Part shown: positions 1-7,721 of the stretch, one piece after another
How positions within the stretch are numbered: position 1 is the first letter of the stretch
How the letters are laid out: every line of letters begins with the position of its first letter
DNA from: CAZAPG01 sp964486935
Lineage (GTDB): Bacteria; Chloroflexota; Anaerolineae; 4572-78; J111
Direction of reading: 5' to 3'
Assembly (NCBI GenBank): GCA_964486935.1
Contig: CAZAPG010000081.1
Span: 1 to 19,558 of the forward strand
DNA length: 19,558 nucleotides
Translations under genes and position numbers: made by a program
Notes under the pieces: generated by a model
What the model was told of the DNA's origin: nothing
The model's input: only the letters and a program-made list of their open reading frames with translations
The model's database searches: none

Positions 1-49
1 ACCAACAGTTTGGACGAGCTTTATGTCTTTAGCAAACTAGCACCAATGG
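1..49. other. Sequence beyond the cas4 break point, possible foreign junction
   Basis: These bases lie just downstream of the premature cas4 stop. None of the three minus-strand frames continues the expected Cas4 pattern (after the GYIY residues the family has Tyr-Gly and then a basic stretch), so homology to cas4 ends here rather than simply shifting frame. An insertion sequence end or a rearrangement point would explain this, but too little sequence is present to recognise a terminal repeat. The stretch also sits at the window edge, so an assembly join cannot be excluded. Confidence 0.35.
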
Positions 50-487
50 TTAGTAAATATAGCCGGTGGGAATTTCTACTGCCAGCATCTCTTCCAGGCA
101 CATGGCCTGGGCGCAAAGTTGGGCCTCGTCGCAATGGTCGCGCTTTTTGCGCCCGCGTTTGTACTCAACGGGGGCGGGTTGGTAAAAACCCTCCCGCCCC
201 GGCAGTTGAACCCCCTCCGGCGCGGCGGTAAATTCCACCACGTCGCACAGCCCGGTTAGCCCCAGCCCCGGTGACGACACCGGCACCGAGCGGGCGATGA
301 TCACCCCCTTGCGCTTTTCGGTGAAGAAGGGATCATCGGCCCGGCGATGCAAAATGCGGCCTTCGGCAGTGAGCGCGTTTTCCTGCCACTGCTGCTCCAC
401 GTGAATCAGCGCCCACTGCCGCCGGCAAAAGATAAAGTGCTGGATGCCGGATAACAGCAGCCATTCATCAGGTGGGTAGTCGGTCAT
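50..487 (-). CDS. cas4: CRISPR-associated Cas4 nuclease (type I-C), C-terminally truncated
   Basis: Cas4 is a RecB-like nuclease with an iron-sulfur cluster that trims prespacers and helps choose PAM-flanked ones together with Cas1-Cas2. Visible here are the first cluster cysteine (FCRRQW, about residue 21), the motif II Asp (GLCDVVEF), the motif III E-x-K pair (PVEYKRGR) and the QLCAQAMCLEEM helix. The protein ends at 145 residues with PTGYIY, whereas type I-C Cas4 proteins are usually about 200-220 residues. The C-terminal Cys-x2-Cys-type cluster that completes the iron-sulfur site is missing. The start overlaps the cas7c stop as ATGA (484-487), so the two are translationally coupled and the 5' half is in its native operon. 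Identity is firm; loss of function is inferred. Confidence 0.85.
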   Translation of the reverse strand: MTDYPPDEWLLLSGIQHFIFCRRQWALIHVEQQWQENALTAEGRILHRRADDPFFTEKRKGVIIARSVPVSSPGLGLTGLCDVVEFTAAPEGVQLPGREGFYQPAPVEYKRGRKKRDHCDEAQLCAQAMCLEEMLAVEIPTGYIY

Positions 488-1353
488 AATTTTTCAACAA
501 GTTCCACGCCGCCGGGCAAGTTATCCCGGTTAATGGTTACTTTATAATCGGCAAAACTGCGCGGCACGGTTACATCTGATTTGCGGTCTACGATCACGCG
601 GTCAAAAAGCAAGTGTGACGGCGCGTTGCCTAAATCACTATCGTGTTTAAAGACAATCAGCTTGCGGCTTGCCATTTTACCCCGCGCCGCCGAGTGGTCA
701 TGCTCAAACATATTGATTAGGGCTTCCCACAGCAATTCCAAATCATCTTCGGAGAAGCCGGTTCCCTTTCTGTCCTCATTGGCGAGTTTGGCGGACACAT
801 AACCTTCGGCGCGGTAGAGTCCGTAGGGAACAATGTGTTTGCGGCCCATTGTTCGTTCTTTCTCCAAATCCTCAGTTCGTGTTACGGCCTGACGAGTGAT
901 GGTTACTTCCTGCTGAATAATCGGGTCAATGCTGCGAGAAAAATTGATTTGTACGGGGCCGCGTACCTGACCGCAGTTATCGCCGGTACTCATCACCGCG
1001 CCAAACGTGCGAACATCAAAGAAGTTGGCGCACATCCATTGCCGGGCTTCATCTACACCATCCGGCTTGGCCTTTTTGCCCGGTTCTAAACCAACGGCCT
1101 TGTACGCTTCTTCGTGATTCTGGTTGAGCGCGGTTCCTTCTTTGATGTGAATGCGATAGCCGGTTGCATCCTCTTGCTTCAACTCCACATAATTGCGGAT
1201 TTTGCGTTTCAAACACACATCGGTGACAATGCCGTGCCCGGTTTCCGGGTCAATGCGGGGCATATTCCCGGCGTCAGGGTCGCCGTTGGGGTTGCCGTTT
1301 TCCACATCGTAAAGCAGAACAAATTCGTAGCGGTTGTTGATTGAGTTAGACAT
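484..1353 (-). CDS. cas7c: Cas7c (Csd2) Cascade backbone subunit, type I-C
   Basis: Cas7c polymerises along the crRNA spacer to form the backbone of the type I-C Cascade complex in the cytoplasm. The N-terminus carries the Cas7/Csd2 hallmark region VLLYDVENGNPNGDPDAGN followed by PRIDPETGHG and CLKRKIRNYV. Further on are RTFGAVMSTGDNCGQVRGPVQ and MGRKHIVPYGLYRAEGYVSA, both typical of the family. The 289-residue length is normal for Csd2. A ribosome binding site, AAAGGAG, lies about 10 nt before the ATG. The gene follows cas8c by 32 nt and overlaps cas4 by 4 nt, the standard I-C order. No damage is seen. Confidence 0.97.
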   Translation of the reverse strand: MSNSINNRYEFVLLYDVENGNPNGDPDAGNMPRIDPETGHGIVTDVCLKRKIRNYVELKQEDATGYRIHIKEGTALNQNHEEAYKAVGLEPGKKAKPDGVDEARQWMCANFFDVRTFGAVMSTGDNCGQVRGPVQINFSRSIDPIIQQEVTITRQAVTRTEDLEKERTMGRKHIVPYGLYRAEGYVSAKLANEDRKGTGFSEDDLELLWEALINMFEHDHSAARGKMASRKLIVFKHDSDLGNAPSHLLFDRVIVDRKSDVTVPRSFADYKVTINRDNLPGGVELVEKL

Positions 1354-1385
1354 TATTTTTTTCTCCTTTGGTTTGTGATAATTGA

Positions 1386-1766
1386 TTAGTTGTTTTCAGA
1401 TTCGGATGTTTCTTTTTTCGATTTGTAACGTACTGCCCGTTGGTGATAATAACCCAGGATGAAAACGCCCTGTTCATCCAGTGTCAACCGGGCAGGGATT
1501 GGATTGTTCTCAATATCCAGGAGATTCAGAATTTCTTGCATCTGATTCTCTCTGGCATAGCCATATTCGGCTTTGGCAATATGGTGTTGAGAAAGACGTA
1601 ACAAGATGGGAAAAACGCTTCGCGGCGTCGCGCAAGCTGAGGTGAAGTAGCGGTCTTTGATACTAGCGTTAACTTTGCCAATAGCCTGTAATTGAACGTC
1701 CTCCAGAACAAAAAATAAACGCCCAAGAAGATAGGCCGGGTGGGTAGAATGCTCATTTAGAGCCAT
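1386..1766 (-). CDS. cas11c: Cas11c small subunit, internal start inside cas8c
   Basis: Type I-C systems are known to make their small subunit Cas11c from an internal start within cas8c; multiple Cas11 copies form the belly of Cascade and stabilise the displaced strand. Here an in-frame ATG at 1766 (Cas8c Met490, before ALNEHSTHPAYLLGRLF) is preceded by a perfect AAGGAGG at 1775-1781, 8 nt upstream. This is stronger than the signal used by several neighbouring genes, although it lies deep inside an ORF. The product would be 126 residues, close to the size of known Cas11c. The internal ribosome binding site is seen directly; function rests on knowledge of other I-C systems. Confidence 0.8.
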   Translation of the reverse strand: MALNEHSTHPAYLLGRLFFVLEDVQLQAIGKVNASIKDRYFTSACATPRSVFPILLRLSQHHIAKAEYGYARENQMQEILNLLDIENNPIPARLTLDEQGVFILGYYHQRAVRYKSKKETSESENN

Positions 1767-3233
1767 AGTTAATACCTCCTTGAATGGGTTTACAGAGTAA
1801 TAACGATATTTACGGGTTAAAAACGCCTTGATGACGGCAGCACGAATGTAATTGATTTTTGTAATCCTTTTTTCTTTGTCATCCATATCGGCGCGGATAC
1901 GGTTGATAATGGCGTAGTAAAGCGCCGCCGGGTATGGGGCGTTGGTTAAAATAGCCCGAAAAACCGCCCCCGCCAGTAACGGCGCGGCATCTTTATCACG
2001 GGATTTTTTGGAGACAGTTTCGTCAAGGATGCGCTTTATGGTCAGGTAGTCCGGCTGATCGTCGTACTCCTTCACAATGGCTAAATCCCGGTAGTGCGCC
2101 TTGATGTTGTCAATGATTTTCTCAAAGGGGTCGGTGATGAAAAACCGCACCGATACCCGCGCCGCATTGGGGGATAACCCCAAAACATAGAAGCGCGGAT
2201 TTTCGTCACCCAAATCAGCCAGCAAAGCGTCCAAGTCCAGCATTTGGGCGCGTTTTACTTTTTCGGTGACGGTTTTTAAGGCTGTCTCCGCCTTCTTTCT
2301 GCCGGTTTGATTTACCCCAGAATCCTCTTCCAGTTCAGCCGGGTCTACAAAAGCGGCAAAAGCGGATTCGTAAGCCCGGTTCTCGCTTTCGGCCCAGTAA
2401 ACAATGGTGGCATCGCCCAGAAAGAGTTTTTTGTTGGGGTTGGCGTCGGATAGAAGGTATTTAAGAGATGTTGCATAAGCGAAGGCGGGAAGAATGCCAA
2501 CAGGAGAGTTATAACCTTGGGAACGATTATAAGACTCATAAGCATCCTTATTAAAACTAACTAACGAGGAACCTGTTGACTTGCCGCCTCTAATTGCTAT
2601 ATCCCCATGTAAACGTGCAATAGGTTGGACCTCACCTGTCAGTAAACATTGCATATTTACTACATCGTCTGATATGGTTAGGGATTGTTCCCAAGCCTTT
2701 CGAATGACTGGGGCTTTGTGAACGAAATTTCCTTGAAACAAGAATACCAGATTGCTACTTTTCAACAGAGTATCCAGATGAGGAACAATGGCGGGATGCT
2801 CCCTCGCAGTGTGCGGTTGATGATACTCCAAAAAAGCAAGTACGGCATTGGCCGCTTCATTATCAATATCAGCCAATAAATTACGATGCAAATCTCGGAA
2901 ATTCTCAAACCTTTGAATGCTTTTCTTGAGAGATTTTTCATCTGGTTCAGAGAGACCTAATACAAATTTAGCATTGTCGCATAAAAAATATGCGGGCGGG
3001 TTAGAACCAGAACGTTTGTCTTGCTGAGGAACCATCATCATGCGTGGGACTTCGACCATCTTTTTGCCGCGCTGAACCTGCTCAAACAATGGTAGTACGT
3101 TTAATAATTTGCCTTCCCGTGATATATCAAGCGCAAAACTGACTTTGGCAACGCTATATCCAAAAGTGGCTATTTCTAGGTCTTCATCTTTCAACAAAAT
3201 TTCATAATAACGGTTGAGAGCCTGTAAAATCAT
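1386..3233 (-). CDS. cas8c: Cas8c (Csd1) Cascade large subunit, type I-C
   Basis: Cas8c is the large subunit of type I-C Cascade; it reads the PAM, helps open target DNA and recruits Cas3. The 615-residue product matches the Csd1 pattern from the start (MILQALNRYYEILL) through VPRMMMVPQQDKRSGSNPPAYFLCDN, the central FFITDPFEKIIDNIKAHYRDL and the C-terminal DRYFTSACATPRSVFPILLRL region. Length is typical. It starts only 4 nt after the cas5c stop with AGGGGGTGAGG as ribosome binding site, so it is co-translated with cas5c. The last 126 codons also appear to be translated separately as Cas11c (see 1386-1766). Confidence 0.97.
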   Translation of the reverse strand: MILQALNRYYEILLKDEDLEIATFGYSVAKVSFALDISREGKLLNVLPLFEQVQRGKKMVEVPRMMMVPQQDKRSGSNPPAYFLCDNAKFVLGLSEPDEKSLKKSIQRFENFRDLHRNLLADIDNEAANAVLAFLEYHQPHTAREHPAIVPHLDTLLKSSNLVFLFQGNFVHKAPVIRKAWEQSLTISDDVVNMQCLLTGEVQPIARLHGDIAIRGGKSTGSSLVSFNKDAYESYNRSQGYNSPVGILPAFAYATSLKYLLSDANPNKKLFLGDATIVYWAESENRAYESAFAAFVDPAELEEDSGVNQTGRKKAETALKTVTEKVKRAQMLDLDALLADLGDENPRFYVLGLSPNAARVSVRFFITDPFEKIIDNIKAHYRDLAIVKEYDDQPDYLTIKRILDETVSKKSRDKDAAPLLAGAVFRAILTNAPYPAALYYAIINRIRADMDDKEKRITKINYIRAAVIKAFLTRKYRYYSVNPFKEVLTMALNEHSTHPAYLLGRLFFVLEDVQLQAIGKVNASIKDRYFTSACATPRSVFPILLRLSQHHIAKAEYGYARENQMQEILNLLDIENNPIPARLTLDEQGVFILGYYHQRAVRYKSKKETSESENN

Positions 3234-3237
3234 TGCC

Positions 3238-3897
3238 TCACCCCCTTAACTCAATGCCGTGCAGGTCTATCACGCCGTCTTGCATGGTGGCGTTGAAAAA
3301 CTTGGGCTGAATGTCGTTGGGGTCGCTAAAATCCAGGTCAAAGAGCATCCACCCTAAATTTTGTACCCCGCTCAACGCGCTTTGGGGTCGGTTTCCGTTT
3401 TCAAGCAGTTCCACCTTCGCGCCAAATTCGCGGGTTCCTAAATAGGGCGCATGATAATGTTGCCCTTTACGCAGGCGTCGCAAGGCAATGTTGTAGTGTT
3501 TTTCAACAGTGTCCTCTTCTCCGGCCTCGTCGGTCATTTCAAAGTGCGCTTCGATGATGTAATCCACATTTTTAAGTACCATCGCCGCCCGTTGCTGGCG
3601 GTCATCGGTTGCCGAGAGATAAAATGGTTTTGGGTCTCCTTTCATCATTTGTTTGGCCGTGCTGACAGAAATTTTGTTACTCACCTCATTACGGCGAATG
3701 TTGGTGAACTTGATTTCGTTTAACACGTGAATTTTGTCAATCACCCAACGGATGGCGGGCTTCCAGTAGATGGCCTCTATCAGCCCCCGCGCCGCCGAGG
3801 GGGTAATGACATCGTAACTGACGCGCTCTACTTTCATTTCCGGCCGGGTGAAAAGGGCGTAATCGCCGCGAACTCTGATTGCAATTCCATATCCCAT
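3238..3897 (-). CDS. cas5c: Cas5c (Cas5d) pre-crRNA processing endoribonuclease, type I-C
   Basis: In type I-C, Cas5 replaces Cas6: it cuts the repeat hairpin of pre-crRNA and stays bound to the 5' handle in Cascade. The 219-residue protein has the N-terminal GYGIAIRVRGDYALFTRPEMKVERVSYDVITPSAARGL region cut into the expected fold, then AIYWKPAIRW with Tyr44, and VEKHYNIALRR with Lys133-His134. These match the Tyr/Lys/His residues reported as catalytic in Cas5d (alignment by eye). The QHYHAPYLGTREF block follows, as usual. The ribosome binding site AAAGGAGG is strong, and the gene lies 20 nt after the WYL-Cas3 stop and 4 nt before cas8c. It appears intact. Confidence 0.96.
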   Translation of the reverse strand: MGYGIAIRVRGDYALFTRPEMKVERVSYDVITPSAARGLIEAIYWKPAIRWVIDKIHVLNEIKFTNIRRNEVSNKISVSTAKQMMKGDPKPFYLSATDDRQQRAAMVLKNVDYIIEAHFEMTDEAGEEDTVEKHYNIALRRLRKGQHYHAPYLGTREFGAKVELLENGNRPQSALSGVQNLGWMLFDLDFSDPNDIQPKFFNATMQDGVIDLHGIELRG

Positions 3898-3917
3898 AAA
3901 TTCAACCTCCTTTCAGA

Positions 3918-6900
3918 TTATTCAAAGAATACTGCGTCCCCGCCGCCGCTTTCGGGGAGCCTTAAGCCGGTTTGGGGATGGTAATATTTTTCCTCGCCCA
4001 TCCAGCTTTCATCCAAAACGTGATACCGCTCTTCAATGGTTAAAATAACGCCTTTGCTTTGTAAATCCATAAATTCCCTTTCATAAATATTTACGGTGTA
4101 AATTTGTAATTTTCGCAACACGGAGGTTGGGAAGCTTGTGTATTTCAGGTTTTCGATCAATCGTTTCGCTTCGTCATTGTAAGGAATGATGACCGCGACC
4201 GTGTTATCATTAATGAGTTTGAAATTTTCGGCGGCTGTTTTGAAATCAAAATCCGGTGCGCCCGTGCCTTTGTCAAAATAGCCCAGAATATTTTTGGCAT
4301 CAAAGCTTTGTTCATCTTGCAGAGTATAAAGCATTTGATAATAAGCCTCAATTGCCCGAATAGAAGTGGGATCATCTGCAAAATTCTGTAATGTTCCCTG
4401 AGCCACGGCTCCGGTTTGGGCAATAAAGGTGGGCGTCCGTTTGATAAAATCGGTTTTGGGGGTGAACACAAACATCGTCCCGCTGATTTGTTTTCCTTCG
4501 CGGTTCACCCGCCCCGCCGCCTGGATGATTGAATCGAGGCCGGCCAGGGCGCGATAACCAACGGGAAAGTCAAGGTCAATGCCGGCTTCCATCACCTGGG
4601 TTGAAACAACCCGGCAAGAGCGTCCGTCTGCTAACCGTTGGCGGATTTCTTGCATAGTTTCCTGGCGGTGCGCCGGACACATCAACGTGGAAAGGTGGAA
4701 GTTTTCGCCTTCACCCAGTTGGGCAAACACCCCTTTGGCGTGTTTGCGGGTATTGACAATACAAAGGGCTTGCCGGTGCGCCTGCAACGCGGAAATAAGG
4801 TTCTCGTCGGTTTGGATGCCTAGATTTTTCACCTGCACCCGGCGATAAAAATTTAATAAATCTTGCGGATCGGGCGCTAACTCGGTGAATTGTATCCTGG
4901 TGGGGAAAAATCTTTGTAACGAAGGTTGTGTAGCCGTGCAGAAAACCGCGCTGGCCCCATAATTTTGTACCAATTCCTGTATTGCCAGCAGGCTCGGTTT
5001 CAGATAATCTCTGGGCAACACCTGCACTTCATCAAAAATGATGACGCTTTTGGCAATGTTGTGCAGTTTTCGGGCTGACCGTTTTTTGCTGGCAAAGAGC
5101 GACTCAAAAAACTGGACGTTGGTGGTGACAACAATCGGAATATCCCAATTTTCGGCAGCGAGTTTTAGCTTTGCAGCGACGCTGTTGGTTTCATCGTCTC
5201 CGTCTTTGTGTTTTCCATCCCAATCAAAGTTGGAGTGATGCTCCAGAACATTGTCCACCCCTAAATCTCCCAACGCCTCTCTGAACACCTTCGCGTTCTG
5301 TTCAATGATGCTGGTAAAGGGAATAACATAAATAATTCGCTTTAAACCGTGTTTGACAGCGTGATTAAGGGCAAACGCCATTGACGTATACGTTTTGCCG
5401 CCGCCGGTGGGAACGGTCAGGGTAAAAAAGCCCGGTTCGCTGTTTGCCAGTGTCAGACAATGTTTCAAGGTTTCGGTTCGCTTGCGGTTGAGTTCGTTTT
5501 GCGGGTTGTCAAACCGTTGTAAAAACCGGTCAAACTGTTGGGCAAGGGTGGCAATGTCGGAGTGCTGTCCGCGTGGTTTTTCCTCGTCTTGCATATAGCG
5601 TTCAGTTTCCAGCCAATCAGCATCTACCAGTGTAGAGAAAACCATCCGGGTTAAGAAGGCAACAGAGAAGCCAGTGTATGCTTTTTCCTTTTCTTCTGTA
5701 CGAAAACGAGCCGGTTTCAGATGACGAGGTGTAAGGGTCAGCAGCTTAGGGTCAACTTCTGTTTGGTAGGCATCATAATTTTTTAGTTCCTTTTTCTCCC
5801 GCCGCGCCAGCAAGGTGCCATCTTCAGCCGTATCACCCCTACTACCGTAATCCGGCAATCCGGTATGATGTCCGGCAATGCAATACGATAATATCTCGGC
5901 AAACGGATTATCAGGGAATAACTTCATAATTTCTTTTGACCCAGCGGTGGCATGGTCTACGCGCCGGTTACTGCCCCTCAACCGCGCCTGAAATTCCTTT
6001 GAATATTTGCCAATGTCGTGTAACAGTCCTGCTGTTCTCGCCAATTCTGAAACGCCCGCATCATCTCCCAAGGCAAAGGCTAATTCAGCGGTTTCCTTCA
6101 AATGATCAATTAGTAGTTGCCATTCGGACTCATCCAAATCCGGTTTTGAGTGAGCGTAATATTGTTCGGCGCTATTCTTCCCTACCACCACCCCATACAA
6201 CGCCGCCAACCGTCGCGCTTCCTGTTTAAGCGCCCGGCGCAGCGCCTCCGGCTCCAGCACCTCGCAATCCGCGCCCCAGCCGCGAATCCAGGGCAGCATC
6301 TCTTTGGGTTCGGCAATTTTGGCTCGCCAGATGATAGAGTCATCAGGCTGGTCGATAATGGTTTCATTGCGGTGCCATTGGGTTGCTTTCACCCGTTTGG
6401 CCACATTACGGTGAAATTTAAGCGCCACCTCAACCGGCTCGTTGTCGGTGTACCAGATGCCCCAGGCGTCGGCCAATTGCGCCTGCGGGTCAAAATTGGC
6501 GGGGATGGTGTAGGTCTTGTCTAACATCTCTACCCGCTCGATTCGTTCCAGCTTAAAGGTGCGAATGGCGTCGGGCGGAATACGCCGGCCAATCACATGG
6601 GTGGTCTGGCCTACGGCATAGGGTTCGATAAAGTAGGGGGCAAACCGGTATTCATAAACTTTGCCGCCATCTTCATAGCGATGCCAGACCCGCACCATCT
6701 GCCGGTCTGACCAGGCGCGGGTCAATATTTCCAGGTTGCGCATATAGTTTTCATCCTGCCGGCGCGCTGCGTCGTCTATTATATTAGCCGAGGCTAACAC
6801 GTGCTGGCTGATCAAGGGGGCGAACGTCTCCAGCGCGTGCCCTAATTTGCGGAGCGCGGCTGCTGCGTGGCGATTGTGCTTATCGGTACGAGTCGCCATC

Positions 6901-7175
6901 AATCGGGTAGCCAGGTGAACTGCCATCGCTTCGTGAACGGTCAAGCCAATATAGTTGAGATATTTGTCGCGATTGATCTTGACCAACCCGTCGTCATCGT
7001 AAATGGGAACAGGGGTGTCGTGCCGTCCGCTTAATTCATCAATGTAGCGGCCAATCGTAGATCGATTCACCCCCAAGCGGCGGGCAATTTCAGCACGATG
7101 TAAGCCTTGCGGGTTAGCTAACAGAAGTTGTTCGAGTTGAGCCAGACGTTCACTTTTGTTGGCGGCTGATTCCAT
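3918..7175 (-). CDS. cas3: WYL-domain regulator fused in frame to Cas3 nuclease-helicase
   Basis: One 1085-residue frame joins two proteins normally encoded apart. Residues about 10-49 form a helix-turn-helix (GLHRAEIARRLGVNRSTIGR), 146-221 a WYL domain (FAPYFIEPYAVGQTTHVIGR) and 245-325 the WCX extension. The WYL part ends at AALYG (about 328), and at residue 339 the usual Cas3 start pattern YYAHS begins. Cas3 motifs are complete: HD pair 386-387 (GLLHDIGK), His-His 436-437, Walker A PTGGGKT 589-595, DEVQ 715-718, TATQ 747-750 and QAAGRVNR 885-892. Cas3 unwinds and degrades DNA marked by Cascade. No ATG exists at the Cas3 junction, so it is not simply an overlapping pair. ATG 7175 is preferred to 7247 because AAAGGA lies 10 nt upstream and candidate operators fill the interval. 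Confidence 0.9.
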   Translation of the reverse strand: MESAANKSERLAQLEQLLLANPQGLHRAEIARRLGVNRSTIGRYIDELSGRHDTPVPIYDDDGLVKINRDKYLNYIGLTVHEAMAVHLATRLMATRTDKHNRHAAAALRKLGHALETFAPLISQHVLASANIIDDAARRQDENYMRNLEILTRAWSDRQMVRVWHRYEDGGKVYEYRFAPYFIEPYAVGQTTHVIGRRIPPDAIRTFKLERIERVEMLDKTYTIPANFDPQAQLADAWGIWYTDNEPVEVALKFHRNVAKRVKATQWHRNETIIDQPDDSIIWRAKIAEPKEMLPWIRGWGADCEVLEPEALRRALKQEARRLAALYGVVVGKNSAEQYYAHSKPDLDESEWQLLIDHLKETAELAFALGDDAGVSELARTAGLLHDIGKYSKEFQARLRGSNRRVDHATAGSKEIMKLFPDNPFAEILSYCIAGHHTGLPDYGSRGDTAEDGTLLARREKKELKNYDAYQTEVDPKLLTLTPRHLKPARFRTEEKEKAYTGFSVAFLTRMVFSTLVDADWLETERYMQDEEKPRGQHSDIATLAQQFDRFLQRFDNPQNELNRKRTETLKHCLTLANSEPGFFTLTVPTGGGKTYTSMAFALNHAVKHGLKRIIYVIPFTSIIEQNAKVFREALGDLGVDNVLEHHSNFDWDGKHKDGDDETNSVAAKLKLAAENWDIPIVVTTNVQFFESLFASKKRSARKLHNIAKSVIIFDEVQVLPRDYLKPSLLAIQELVQNYGASAVFCTATQPSLQRFFPTRIQFTELAPDPQDLLNFYRRVQVKNLGIQTDENLISALQAHRQALCIVNTRKHAKGVFAQLGEGENFHLSTLMCPAHRQETMQEIRQRLADGRSCRVVSTQVMEAGIDLDFPVGYRALAGLDSIIQAAGRVNREGKQISGTMFVFTPKTDFIKRTPTFIAQTGAVAQGTLQNFADDPTSIRAIEAYYQMLYTLQDEQSFDAKNILGYFDKGTGAPDFDFKTAAENFKLINDNTVAVIIPYNDEAKRLIENLKYTSFPTSVLRKLQIYTVNIYEREFMDLQSKGVILTIEERYHVLDESWMGEEKYYHPQTGLRLPESGGGDAVFFE

Positions 7176-7191
7176 CAGGTTGTCATCCTTT

Positions 7192-7223
7192 CTAACTGTT
7201 GTGATAGTTAGTAGTCTATCACA
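7192..7223 (-). promoter_or_regulatory. Two overlapping inverted repeats upstream of WYL-Cas3, candidate operators
   Basis: CTAACT at 7192-7197 and AGTTAG at 7206-7211 form a perfect 6-bp inverted repeat with an 8-nt spacer. TGTGATAG at 7200-7207 and CTATCACA at 7216-7223 form a perfect 8-bp inverted repeat, also with an 8-nt spacer. Their centres are 10 bp apart, close to one helical turn. The first abuts the AAAGGA ribosome binding site (7186-7191) of the WYL-Cas3 gene. A dimeric helix-turn-helix regulator is the natural ligand; the fused WYL module or the upstream small regulator are candidates. Binding is inferred. Confidence 0.5.
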
Positions 7224-7276
7224 CTTCATTGGCAAATTACGCAACAAGGTTGTGCTAATTCCCTAAATTGGGCCAA

Positions 7277-7483
7277 TCATCTTCGCTTGAACGGCCACAG
7301 CCCGCCCCGATCATCTTCATAATATAGATAGCCGGCCTCTTCCGCACCGGGCAGCCGCCGTGAAATAGTCGAGCGCGCTTTGTTCAATTGTCGGGCTATC
7401 TCTGCCAGAGAAATGCCGGGGGTGGTTTGAATCAGGTCATCCATCCTCTCAAACTCATCTTTTTTCTTTTGCCAGAAAGCCAT
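7277..7483 (-). CDS. Small helix-turn-helix DNA-binding protein upstream of the cas operon
   Basis: A 68-residue protein beginning MAFWQKKKDEFERMDDLIQ. Residues about 20-45 (PGISLAEIARQLNKARSTIS) read as a helix-turn-helix, followed by a probable short wing (GYLYYEDDRGGLWPFKRR), so this is a minimal winged-helix repressor-like protein with no other domain. ATG 7483 is chosen over 7513 because AAGGAGG lies 6 nt upstream. Its recognition segment (AEIARQLNKARSTISRRL) resembles that of the WYL-Cas3 head (AEIARRLGVNRSTIGRYI). It ends 101 nt before the WYL-Cas3 start, same strand, and may control the operon or itself. No specific family is recognised. Confidence 0.7.
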   Translation of the reverse strand: MAFWQKKKDEFERMDDLIQTTPGISLAEIARQLNKARSTISRRLPGAEEAGYLYYEDDRGGLWPFKRR

Positions 7484-7528
7484 AATGATCCTCCTTACGG
7501 TGTGATTAGCCACAGTGTAAAGGAGGGG

Positions 7529-7547
7529 TGTTGCAGCGAGTGCAACA
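7529..7547 (-). promoter_or_regulatory. Perfect inverted repeat upstream of the small HTH gene
   Basis: TGTTGCA at 7529-7535 and TGCAACA at 7541-7547 form a perfect 7-bp inverted repeat with a 5-nt spacer, 46 nt upstream of ATG 7483. The position fits an operator over the promoter of the small regulator. No convincing -35/-10 pair was found; TACACT at about 7514-7519 on the minus strand is a weak -10 candidate. Confidence 0.4.
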
Positions 7548-7721
7548 TCAACAGTGTTTTCCGAAAAAAACCTCTAACTTTTTGGCTTAAATTTCCGCTA
7601 CCCCCGACACCGGGGATAATCCCGGCAATCTTAAAATTGCCATAAACGGCAACGCCAAAAGAGACTTTGGTTAAAGTTCTACAAACAACTCTGTTTTACC
7701 AGTATAGTTTATGGTGGTCTC
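7548..7721. other. Non-coding interval between the small HTH gene and the 7722-7946 ORF
   Basis: No supported gene was seen. Short inverted repeats are present, such as CCCCG-ACAC-CGGGG near 7602-7614 and TTGCC/GGCAA near 7636-7651. None is followed by a convincing T-tract. It probably holds the upstream regulatory region of the cas operon. Confidence 0.3.

Noticed and set aside
10..231. Plus-strand 73-codon ORF at the left edge
   Set aside because: It is antisense to the conserved Cas4 coding region and starts at TTG without a ribosome binding site.
7176..7247. N-terminal extension of WYL-Cas3 from ATG 7247
   Set aside because: The extra 24 residues would cover both candidate operators, and ATG 7175 has a properly spaced AAAGGA.
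1..7500. CRISPR array or leader within the cas region
   Set aside because: No direct repeats of 28-37 bp with regular spacing were seen on either strand; the array is probably outside the window.
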